From positions 1-5,230 of the forward strand of contig JAAXUM010000151.1 in the NCBI GenBank assembly GCA_013336025.1: DNA of 5,230 nt, in the 5' to 3' direction. This stretch comes from Chlorobiaceae bacterium. Its GTDB lineage: Bacteria > Bacteroidota > Chlorobiia > Chlorobiales > Chlorobiaceae. A model generated the notes under the pieces. The model did no database searches. It was not told where the DNA came from and was given only the letters and a program-made list of their open reading frames with translations. Shown piece after piece: positions 1 through 5,230 of the stretch. Every line of letters starts with the position of its first letter. Positions within the stretch are counted from its first letter, which is position 1. Both the position numbers and the translations under genes were made by a program.

Positions 1-611
1 ATACAGCGCGCGTGCAGGGGAATATCACTCCGGGTAAAGGCCTCGCTTGCCGGAGAGAGATCGTCAGTATTGGTTTCGCCGGGAACCTTGAAAACCGTAA
101 GGGTCATTTTTTCAGGAAGCAGTGGTCTTGAGGTAAACCACTCCGCATCCGCCCAGGATTGAAGAACCTCTTTTGCATAGGCGTTGGATGAGGAGAGTTC
201 CACGACCACATCAAATGAATCGTACACAAGCAGAATTTTCTTGAGCACATCGGCTGCGGCACGGCATATATTTTCATCGTCATGACTCAATGCGTCGGTC
301 AGGGGTTTTACATTATACCCGCCAAGCATCGTTCCGAGAATGCCGACTGCCTCGAGCGGAGTGATCACGGCACACACACTCTCTCCTTTAATGATACTGT
401 CAAGAAAAGCAGCTTTTTCAAAAGCCGCATCATCAACACCGGGACTGATATGCTCATTGAACAGTTCAAGCAGATACTCCTGTTCCTGAACCTGATCCTG
501 CATCAGAAGCTCGATCAGTGAACGGGTCTGTTCAGCGGTCAGCGGCAGCGGCGGAATGCCGAGTTTTTCTCTTTCTTCACTATGTGCACGATACTGGCTT
601 ACAAGACTCAT
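1..611 (-). CDS. acnB: Aconitate hydratase B (bifunctional aconitase / 2-methylisocitrate dehydratase), N-terminal part, cut by window edge
   Basis: AcnB is a cytoplasmic [4Fe-4S] enzyme that interconverts citrate and isocitrate through cis-aconitate. In green sulfur bacteria this step belongs to the reductive TCA cycle, where citrate goes on to ATP-citrate lyase (family knowledge). The frame stays open from the ATG at 611 to the left edge, giving 203 codons of a protein that is usually about 850-900 residues. Seen: the N-terminal HEAT-like domain (about residues 1-160) with GIPPLPLTAEQ near 18-28, PGVDDAAFEKAAFL at 57-70, LGTMLGGYNVKPL at 92-104 and QSWADAEWF at 151-159. The swivel domain then begins with LTVFKVPGETNTDDLSPA (about 171-188) and DIPLHAR (196-202). 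These match E. coli AcnB almost block for block, which excludes AcnA. The iron-sulfur cysteines lie outside the window. The start is set by GGGAG at 621-625, 9 nt upstream. It lies 356 bp downstream of queA and probably has its own promoter. Confidence 0.95.
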   Translation of the reverse strand, partial: MSLVSQYRAHSEEREKLGIPPLPLTAEQTRSLIELLMQDQVQEQEYLLELFNEHISPGVDDAAFEKAAFLDSIIKGESVCAVITPLEAVGILGTMLGGYNVKPLTDALSHDDENICRAAADVLKKILLVYDSFDVVVELSSSNAYAKEVLQSWADAEWFTSRPLLPEKMTLTVFKVPGETNTDDLSPASEAFTRSDIPLHARC

Positions 612-620
612 AAGGTCAAT

Positions 621-625
621 CTCCC
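621..625 (-). promoter_or_regulatory. Shine-Dalgarno site of acnB
   Basis: The minus strand reads GGGAG, 9 nt before the ATG at 611-609. It supports this ATG as the acnB start. It also shows that this organism uses Shine-Dalgarno sites, which makes their apparent absence before mreB and hisD more noticeable. Confidence 0.7.
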
Positions 626-789
626 TGGGTTGCGTTTGAATGAATTATCCGGGTTTGGTATAAAGGCAGGAAAAATCGTTGAGATTTCCCAAAAAAAGCA
701 AAGACAGTAAAATAACAAGCCGTTTTTTTAAAACCAAGGAGATGCACACATCCGGAAGGAGCGCCCACAGTAGTTCATGAGCCTGAAAG

Positions 790-821
790 CCGACGACTGT
801 CTTAATTATTAAGGCCGTCGG
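790..821. repeat. Nested inverted repeat in the acnB upstream region
   Basis: Outer arms CCGACG (790-795) and CGTCGG (816-821) are perfect complements. Inside them lies CTTAATTATTAAG (801-813), itself a near-perfect palindrome with arms CTTAAT/ATTAAG around one base. The two stems are separated by an uneven internal loop (5 nt on one side, 2 nt on the other). There is no U-rich tail on either strand, so a simple intrinsic terminator is unlikely. It could be an operator or a leader-RNA fold for acnB; this is inference from the symmetry alone. Confidence 0.4.
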
Positions 822-908
822 GAAAAACTCCCTCATGGGCCGGCTCCCCGGAAAAGAAATGAAGATCTCTGTCGCCCGTCGTATCTCTCGACCTGACAGA
901 AAAGAGTG

Positions 909-929
909 CCTGTAACGGATAATTACAGG
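909..929 (-). terminator. Possible weak terminator of the hisD-queA unit
   Basis: CCTGTAA (909-915) and TTACAGG (923-929) form a perfect 7-bp stem with a 7-nt loop, about 40 bp past the queA stop codon. On the minus strand the next bases are CACTCTTTTCTG, which hold only a short T run. Position and symmetry suit a terminator for queA. The stem is short and AT-rich and the tail is poor, so it may be only a pause or 3'-end stabilising site. Confidence 0.3.
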
Positions 930-967
930 GCGATCACCGAACAGACAGCAAGAGCAACGCTCGCCGC

Positions 968-1996
968 CTAAAGAATAAGCATGCTGTCGCCATAGCTTAA
1001 AAAATCGTAACCCGAACGAAGGGCCTCGGAATAAGCTTCAAAAAGATTTTCATGACCGGCAAAGGCCGCAGTCAGCATCAGTACCGTTGAGCGGGGTGCA
1101 TGAAAATTTGTCAGAAGAGCATCAATAACCTGAAACCGGTATCCCGGATAGATAAAAATGTCGGCTTCACCGGATACCGATCCGTTACCGTTGCTGCCCA
1201 TAATGGAGTCTGCTGCATGTTCAAGCGCCCGTGTGACCGTTGTGCCTACAGCCATAACACGCCCGCCATTGCTTTTGGTCGTTCGAATCAGAGAGAGCGT
1301 TTCATCAGGAATCACATAAAACTCCCGATGCATGACATGCTCTTCAAAATGATCAACCCTGATGGGCAGAAATGTTCCAAGGCCGACATGCAGGGTCATA
1401 GAAGCGATCGATACTCCTTTTTCCCGAAGCTTTTCAAGCAGTTCGTCCGTCATATTGAGAGAAGCCGTAGGAGCGGCAACCGAACCGGGCTGTTCAGCAA
1501 AAACGGTCTGATACCGTTCACGGTCAATCTCCTCGGCATCACGCTTCAGATAGGGCGGAATAGGCATGGCGGCATAGCGCTCAAAAATCTCCTGAACCGT
1601 TCCACCGCTCTTTACAGAAAGCCCGGCTATTCCCTGACCGACAATCTTGTCAATATGAAACTCACAGCCATAAGCAAGGAGAGTGTCACCTTTTTTCAGG
1701 CTGCCTCTGTAAAGAACAAGGTTCTGCTCATCTCCGTGTTTTTCAAGCAGCACAAGCTCAATCTTTCCTCCGGTCGGTTTATTGGCAAACATCCTTGCCT
1801 TGACAACCCTGCTGTTATTGAGCACAACAAGATCGCCCTTCTGCAAAAAACCGTCGAGCCCGGCATAGCGACAATGGATAAGTTCACCCGCTGATCTTTG
1901 AAGGACAAGCAGCCTGGTTGACCCCCGTTCATCCGGAGGATACCTTGCTATGCTTGACTCAGGAAGTTCATAATCAAAATCACTGACCTTCATCAT
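968..1996 (-). CDS. queA: S-adenosylmethionine:tRNA ribosyltransferase-isomerase (queuosine biosynthesis)
   Basis: QueA transfers and rearranges the ribose of S-adenosylmethionine onto preQ1 at the wobble position of GUN-anticodon tRNAs, giving epoxyqueuosine and releasing adenine and methionine (family knowledge). The 342-residue product matches end to end: [17 protein letters not shown] (4-20), [17 protein letters not shown] (54-70), [10 protein letters not shown] (76-85), MPIPPYLKR (144-152), [20 protein letters not shown] (162-181), [15 protein letters not shown] (201-215), [13 protein letters not shown] (248-259), [20 protein letters not shown] (280-299) and the C-terminal SYGDSMLI. It is about 14 residues shorter than E. 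coli QueA, all at the C-terminus. Odd: the usual PTAGLHF reads PTASLNM (176-182), so the conserved His is Asn181. The ATG at 1996 overlaps the hisD stop as ATGA. A second ATG at 1993 is equally possible. No strong Shine-Dalgarno is seen, so translational coupling to hisD is likely. Confidence 0.97.
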   Translation of the reverse strand: MMKVSDFDYELPESSIARYPPDERGSTRLLVLQRSAGELIHCRYAGLDGFLQKGDLVVLNNSRVVKARMFANKPTGGKIELVLLEKHGDEQNLVLYRGSLKKGDTLLAYGCEFHIDKIVGQGIAGLSVKSGGTVQEIFERYAAMPIPPYLKRDAEEIDRERYQTVFAEQPGSVAAPTASLNMTDELLEKLREKGVSIASMTLHVGLGTFLPIRVDHFEEHVMHREFYVIPDETLSLIRTTKSNGGRVMAVGTTVTRALEHAADSIMGSNGNGSVSGEADIFIYPGYRFQVIDALLTNFHAPRSTVLMLTAAFAGHENLFEAYSEALRSGYDFLSYGDSMLIL

Positions 1997-3276
1997 GTAT
2001 CAAGTCTTACGCGAACCGCTTCGGCATGAGCCTGAAGACCCTCATAATCGGCAAACGAAGCTATTTTATTCCCGCACGCCTGAAGCTGTTTTTTTGAATA
2101 GGAAATAATTGAGGTATGCTTGACAAAATCACGAACCGAAAGCGGAGAGAAAAATCGCGCCGTACCGCTGGTCGGCAGCGTATGGTTCGGGCCTGCAAAA
2201 TAATCTCCCACCGTTTCACAGGAGTAACTCCCTATGAACACGGCACCTGCATGATTGATGCTCGGCAGCAGATCCCACGGACACTCCACATGCAGTTCAA
2301 GATGCTCCGGCGCGATCATATCCGACACCATGCAGGCCTCCTCTATCGATTGAACAATCACAATAGCGCCATTATTTTCAAGGGCTGAAGCAATGACATC
2401 CTTTCGCAGCATTGAACCGATTCTCCGACCGGCCGCCTCGCGAACGGCTGCCGCAAGGGATTCGGATGGAGTAATAAGCACCGCTGAGGCATCCGCATCA
2501 TGCTCGGCCTGTGCAAACATATCAAGAACGATAAAATCAGGGTTTGCTGTTTCATCGGCAATCACAACAACTTCTGACGGACCGGCAATGCTGTCGATCG
2601 ATACATGTCCAAACACCTGCTTTTTTGCAAGAGCAACATACTTGTTGCCTGGTCCGGTAATAATATCCACTTTCGGTATGCTCTCCGTACCATAGGCAAA
2701 TGCGGCAATTGCCTGAGCGCCGCCAAGCTTGTATACCCTGTCAATTCCGGCAACAGCCGCAGCTGCAAGAATATGCGGGTTCACACGTCCCTCCGCATCA
2801 CAGGGCGTGGTAACAACAATATCCCTGACTCCGGCAACCTTTGCCGGCGCAGCATTCATCAATAACGATGAAGGATAAGAGGCCTTCCCTCCCGGAACAT
2901 ACAGAAGTGCACGCTGCATCGGAGTCACTCTCTGACCGAGAATAACACCCCCCGCACCGTCATAAAAAAAACTGTTCTCAACCTCGTGCTGGTGAAATCG
3001 GGTAATATTGCGATAGGCCTCATGCATCACCTCAAGAAATCCGGAATCCTCCTGCTCATAAGCAATCCTGATCTCTTCGCCGGAAATCATCATATCATCA
3101 AGCCGGGCTCCCTGAAAGCGCTCGGTATATTCGAGAAGAGCGCTGTCACCCCGGGTACGAACCTGTTCAAGAATATCATTGACGACATCCTGAACTCCGG
3201 AATCAAAAGTAACGCTGCGGCTCAACTGCTTTTTCAGAGCCTCACCATCCCGGGCAAAACAGAATATTTTTAACAC
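1993..3276 (-). CDS. hisD: Histidinol dehydrogenase
   Basis: HisD is the zinc enzyme that carries out the last two steps of histidine synthesis, oxidising L-histidinol to L-histidine with two NAD+. The 427-residue product is close to the 434 of E. coli HisD. Seen: [19 protein letters not shown] (124-142), [20 protein letters not shown] (204-223), and [13 protein letters not shown] (229-241). Inferred by alignment to E. coli: zinc ligands Gln256 and His259 (AQAEHD), Asp358 ([13 protein letters not shown]) and His417, and catalytic Glu324-His325 (APEHLELH). All key residues are present, so it should be active. The start is a GTG (3276-3274) followed by LKIF, a plausible family N-terminus; no clear Shine-Dalgarno precedes it. 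The TGA stop overlaps the queA ATG, so the two genes are probably cotranscribed. No other his gene is in the window, so histidine genes appear dispersed here. A TATACT hexamer at 3372-3367 could be its -10 box, without a convincing -35. Confidence 0.97.
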   Translation of the reverse strand: MLKIFCFARDGEALKKQLSRSVTFDSGVQDVVNDILEQVRTRGDSALLEYTERFQGARLDDMMISGEEIRIAYEQEDSGFLEVMHEAYRNITRFHQHEVENSFFYDGAGGVILGQRVTPMQRALLYVPGGKASYPSSLLMNAAPAKVAGVRDIVVTTPCDAEGRVNPHILAAAAVAGIDRVYKLGGAQAIAAFAYGTESIPKVDIITGPGNKYVALAKKQVFGHVSIDSIAGPSEVVVIADETANPDFIVLDMFAQAEHDADASAVLITPSESLAAAVREAAGRRIGSMLRKDVIASALENNGAIVIVQSIEEACMVSDMIAPEHLELHVECPWDLLPSINHAGAVFIGSYSCETVGDYFAGPNHTLPTSGTARFFSPLSVRDFVKHTSIISYSKKQLQACGNKIASFADYEGLQAHAEAVRVRLDT

Positions 3277-3402
3277 GTTATCAGTAGTGAATTAAGTTCA
3301 ATAAGCATTGCGAATCAATTCTCTAATGTACTCAAAGAGGCTCGGAATAGAAACAGAGGAGAAAAAAGTATAACTCCTGCAACCGGCATAAAACACGATT
3401 TA

Positions 3403-3422
3403 CCGGAAGATGAAGATTCCGG
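3403..3422. repeat. Inverted repeat CCGGAA...TTCCGG between hisD and mreB
   Basis: Two perfect 6-bp arms are separated by 8 nt. On the plus strand a run of five T begins about 12 nt later (near 3435), too far for a normal intrinsic terminator, and there is no plus-strand gene before it to terminate. It could be an operator for either divergent promoter. The signal is short and could arise by chance. Confidence 0.3.
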
Positions 3423-3514
3423 ATACGTTAAATCCTTTTTGCTCAGGAAGCACGCAACAGGTATAAATGCTCCCGAAATGAAAAACTCCTGTAAACAAGC
3501 TAAAAATGTCCTGT

Positions 3515-3538
3515 GAAGCGCTTCTTTTCATTTGAAAA
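3515..3538. repeat. Adjacent palindromes upstream of mreB
   Basis: GAAGCGCTTC (3515-3524) is a perfect 10-bp palindrome. It abuts a second symmetric element, TTTTCA-TT-TGAAAA (3525-3538), which continues into an A-rich run. Two touching dyads about 50 bp before the candidate mreB -35 box are a reasonable place for a regulator to bind, but no known operator is recognised. Confidence 0.3.
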
Positions 3539-3590
3539 AAAAGTTCAATTAACTACCTTGCTGTTCAGTTGAAATCCTGGAAAAACAGAT

Positions 3591-3620
3591 CCGACAGACA
3601 CCTTTCCAGGCCGCTATGAT
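3591..3620 (+). promoter_or_regulatory. Candidate sigma70-type promoter of mreB
   Basis: CCGACA (3591-3596, four of six matches to TTGACA) is followed after 18 bp by TATGAT (3615-3620, five of six to TATAAT). The predicted start near 3627 would give a leader of only about 20 nt before the mreB ATG. That leader (CTTATACCTTTTGATACC) has no purine-rich Shine-Dalgarno. The -10 box is good and the -35 box is moderate. Confidence 0.4.
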
Positions 3621-3646
3621 CCCACATTCTTATACCTTTTGATACC

Positions 3647-4675
3647 ATGAGTTTTTTCAGCAATCTGTTCAGAGATATCGCAATTGATCTCGGAACAGCC
3701 AACACCCTGATTTTTATCCGCGATAAAGGAGTTGTCCTCAACGAACCGTCCATCGTAGCCCGTGAGCGCAACACCGGAAAAGTAGTAGCCATCGGGCACG
3801 ACGCACTCCTGATGCATGAAAAGACACACCCCGGAATCATCACCATACGACCGCTTGCCAGCGGTGTCATTGCCGATTACGAAGCAACGGAAGAACTGAT
3901 AAAAGGCCTGATCAAAAAAACAAAAAGCCAGTTTTCATTCGGCATCAGGCGTATGGTAATCGGCATTCCGTCAGGCATTACCGAAGTGGAAAAACGAGCC
4001 GTACGGGACTCGGCAGAACATGTAGGAGCAAAAGAGGTTTTTCTTATTGCTGAACCGATGGCTGCAGCGATCGGTATAGGCATCGATGTCAAGGAACCTA
4101 TGGGGAACATGATTGTCGATATCGGAGGCGGCACAACAGAAATCGCCGTTATCTCACTCGGCGGTATTGCTTCGGGAGAGTCACTGCGTGTTGCCGGTAC
4201 CGATATAACAAACGCCATCATCCGCCATTTCCGCAAAACCTACAACCTCGCCATCGGAGAGCGTACGGCTGAAGATGTCAAAATCAAAATCGCTTCGGCC
4301 TACAAGCTGGAAAAAGAGCTGACCATGACGGTCAGAGGCAGGAACCTCGTTACCGCTTTGCCTGAAGAACGGGAGGTCAACTCCCCCACCATCAGGGAAG
4401 CAATTGCAACGCCGATAAGCCAGATCATCGCTTCGGTCAAGAAAAGCCTCGAAGTTACAAAACCGGAGCTCTCGGCGGATATTCTCGACCGCGGACTCTT
4501 TCTTGCAGGTGGAGGAGCATTGATAAAAGGGCTTGACAAAAAAATCAACGAAGAAACCAAACTTGCCGAGCACATCAGTGATGACCAGCTGACCGCCGTT
4601 GCAAGAGGTACCGGAGAGGTTCTTGAAAACCTCGAAAAATACCGCACGGTTCTTCTTGCCAACAAACGCTACTGA
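3647..4675 (+). CDS. mreB: Rod shape-determining protein MreB (bacterial actin)
   Basis: MreB is the actin homologue that polymerises on the inner face of the membrane and guides the elongation machinery for peptidoglycan. The 342-residue length is normal. Seen in order: a short amphipathic N-terminus (MSFFSNLF) likely to touch the membrane, phosphate-1 loop IDLGTANT (13-20), LNEPSIVA (31-38), IRPLASGVIADYEATE (67-82), VFLIAEPMAAAIG (131-143), phosphate-2 VDIGGGTTEIAVISLGG (157-173), AIGERTAEDVK (202-212) and adenosine loop FLAGGGALIKGLD (285-297). Glu136 should be the nucleotide-sensing Glu by alignment to Thermotoga Glu131; the preceding residue, usually Glu, is Ala135. The late motif usually containing E/D-P-L reads DDQL (312-315). 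The ATG is the only start, because an in-frame TGA lies at 3617-3619. It has no visible Shine-Dalgarno. No mreC or mreD follows: the next gene is convergent, 10 bp away. Confidence 0.96.
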   Translation: MSFFSNLFRDIAIDLGTANTLIFIRDKGVVLNEPSIVARERNTGKVVAIGHDALLMHEKTHPGIITIRPLASGVIADYEATEELIKGLIKKTKSQFSFGIRRMVIGIPSGITEVEKRAVRDSAEHVGAKEVFLIAEPMAAAIGIGIDVKEPMGNMIVDIGGGTTEIAVISLGGIASGESLRVAGTDITNAIIRHFRKTYNLAIGERTAEDVKIKIASAYKLEKELTMTVRGRNLVTALPEEREVNSPTIREAIATPISQIIASVKKSLEVTKPELSADILDRGLFLAGGGALIKGLDKKINEETKLAEHISDDQLTAVARGTGEVLENLEKYRTVLLANKRY

Positions 4676-4685
4676 TCAGGAATCA

Positions 4686-5213
4686 TCAAGCTCCCTCGAT
4701 AAGGGCGCGATAGTACGCTTCATACTGTTCAACAAGCAGAGAGGTCTCGAACCTCTTTGCCTGGAGAACGCAAGCCGCCGAACACTCTGCCCAGTGCCCC
4801 TGATTGGCAAGGAGCAGCATCGATTTTTCCGTCATACCGGCAATATCACCGGGTGGAAGCAGATAGCCGTGCTCTCCCTGTACAATAAATTCGGGAAAAC
4901 CGCCTGCATCGGTTGCAACCACCGGCACACCGCAAGCCATCGCTTCAAGCGCAGCAAGTCCGAAAGACTCGACATTGCTCGGCATCAGCATGAGATCGGC
5001 AATCGACAGCAGCGGCACAATATCATCAAGTTTACCTAAAAACCTCACCCGATCGGCAATACCCTGCTCACGTACCCATATCTCGGCATCGCTGCGTTCA
5101 GGACCGTCACCCACAAGAAGGAGCGTTGCATCAATCCGGCTGCCAATGCCATGAAAAACCCGAAGAATATCACCGATACACTTTACCGGTCTGAAATTCG
5201 AAATATGAAAAAA
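4686..5213 (-). CDS. bshA: N-acetyl-alpha-D-glucosaminyl L-malate synthase-like glycosyltransferase, C-terminal half; 5' side broken or missing
   Basis: BshA is a GT4-family, GT-B fold cytoplasmic enzyme that joins GlcNAc from UDP-GlcNAc to L-malate, the first step to bacillithiol. Green sulfur bacteria make an N-methylated form of bacillithiol (established knowledge). The 175 visible residues cover the C-terminal nucleotide-sugar domain of a protein of about 380. Seen: HISNFRPVK near the start, a BshA hallmark, then ATLLLVGDGPE, VRFLGKLDDIVPLLSIADLMLMPS, and the GT4 E-x7-E motif in ESFGLAALEAMACGVPVVAT followed by GGFPE. A GTG at 5114 is not the real start, because homology continues to about 5207. 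Upstream of HISNF the frame meets TGA at 5214-5216, inside an inverted repeat at the window edge. The gene is therefore either cut by an assembly fault or truly disrupted. It ends 10 bp from mreB, tail to tail. A related GT4 enzyme is possible, but HISNFRPVK favours BshA. Confidence 0.85.
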   Translation of the reverse strand, partial: FFHISNFRPVKCIGDILRVFHGIGSRIDATLLLVGDGPERSDAEIWVREQGIADRVRFLGKLDDIVPLLSIADLMLMPSNVESFGLAALEAMACGVPVVATDAGGFPEFIVQGEHGYLLPPGDIAGMTEKSMLLLANQGHWAECSAACVLQAKRFETSLLVEQYEAYYRALIEGA

Positions 5214-5230
5214 TCATTATTCATATTTCG
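5199..5230. repeat. Perfect 11-bp inverted repeat ending exactly at the window edge, within bshA
   Basis: CGAAATATGAA (5199-5209) and TTCATATTTCG (5220-5230) are exact reverse complements around a 10-nt AT-rich loop. The left arm lies in the codons for the conserved HISNF segment of bshA, where a regulatory hairpin would be unusual. The right arm is the last 11 bases of the window. That pattern is what a fold-back artefact at a contig end would leave. A natural stem-loop cannot be excluded, because the sequence beyond is not visible. Confidence 0.85.

Larger units (their letters stand above)
612..967. other. Intergenic region between queA and acnB, no convincing gene
   Basis: This 356-bp spacer holds the 3' end region of the hisD-queA unit and the upstream region of acnB, all read leftward. 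I see no tRNA or known riboswitch. It contains three inverted repeats: GAGC/GCTC at 952-962, CCTGTAA/TTACAGG at 909-929, and a nested one at 790-821. A weak sigma70-like pair for acnB is possible on the minus strand: TTGGTT at 737-732 and TATTTT at 714-709, spacing 17, with an A-tract in the spacer. A 63-codon minus-strand frame (836-645) has GGGGAG 7 nt upstream and ends 33 bp before acnB, but resembles nothing I know and overlaps the nested inverted repeat. I do not call it a gene. Confidence 0.7.
3277..3646. other. Divergent intergenic region between hisD and mreB
   Basis: This 370-bp stretch carries no gene that I can support on either strand. It must hold the start signals of both hisD (leftward) and mreB (rightward). 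Visible structure: CCGGAA/TTCCGG (3403-3422, 8-nt loop), a 10-bp palindrome GAAGCGCTTC (3515-3524), and directly after it TTTTCA/TGAAAA (3525-3538). The last runs into an A-tract ending near 3542. AACTCCTG occurs twice (3372-3379 and 3484-3491). It is more AT-rich than the flanking genes, as expected for a promoter region. No tRNA or recognised riboswitch is seen. Confidence 0.75.

Noticed and set aside
282..521. 79-codon plus-strand frame near the left edge
   Set aside because: It is antisense to the acnB N-terminal domain, whose sequence matches AcnB closely.
612..967. tRNA, riboswitch (including preQ1 type) or other known RNA between queA and acnB
   Set aside because: I searched by eye for tRNA arms, T-loop sequence and a preQ1-type fold on both strands and saw none; only short unlinked stems are present.
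1100..1894. 264-codon open frame on the plus strand opposite queA
   Set aside because: It is fully antisense to a gene that matches QueA along its whole length, shows no recognisable domain, and has a Cys/Arg/His-rich composition typical of a shadow frame.
3877..4665. Long minus-strand open frames opposite mreB
   Set aside because: They lie inside an intact, well-recognised mreB, overlap one another, and have no family resemblance.
4599..5039. 146-codon plus-strand frame spanning the mreB end and bshA
   Set aside because: It overlaps the end of mreB in another frame and is antisense to clear glycosyltransferase motifs.
1..5230. A novel defence, mobile or other accessory system
   Set aside because: Every substantial reading frame is a recognisable housekeeping gene. 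There are no direct-repeat arrays, transposase or integrase genes, or abrupt composition shifts.

Overview
The window looks like a piece of a green sulfur bacterium chromosome (Chlorobiaceae, e.g. Chlorobium, Pelodictyon or Prosthecochloris). This is inferred from gene content and protein flavour, not from a marker gene. An AcnB-type aconitase fits the reductive TCA cycle of that group, and a BshA-type glycosyltransferase fits its known use of a bacillithiol-family thiol. Base composition is moderate and looks even throughout. I see no transposase, integrase, phage gene, tRNA, rRNA or CRISPR array.

Layout, left to right. (1) 1-611, minus: the first 203 codons of acnB (aconitate hydratase B), cut by the left edge. 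(2) 612-967: a 356-bp spacer with no convincing gene but several inverted repeats. (3) 968-3276, minus: a two-gene unit, hisD (histidinol dehydrogenase) then queA (queuosine biosynthesis), joined by a 4-base ATGA overlap. (4) 3277-3646: a 370-bp divergent spacer holding the start regions of hisD (leftward) and mreB (rightward). (5) 3647-4675, plus: mreB, complete, standing alone with no mreC in the 10 bp that follow. (6) 4686-5213, minus: the C-terminal half of bshA, convergent with mreB. Its reading frame is broken by a TGA at 5214-5216, inside a perfect 11-bp inverted repeat that ends exactly at the right edge of the window.

The genes are housekeeping functions from unrelated pathways: central carbon, histidine, tRNA modification, cell shape and low-molecular-weight thiol. 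The only clear functional unit is the overlapping hisD-queA pair, and that looks like shared transcription rather than a shared pathway. I found no new biological system. The points most worth checking are the broken bshA frame with its terminal inverted repeat, a His-to-Asn change in an otherwise well-conserved QueA motif, and the lone mreB lacking a visible Shine-Dalgarno sequence.
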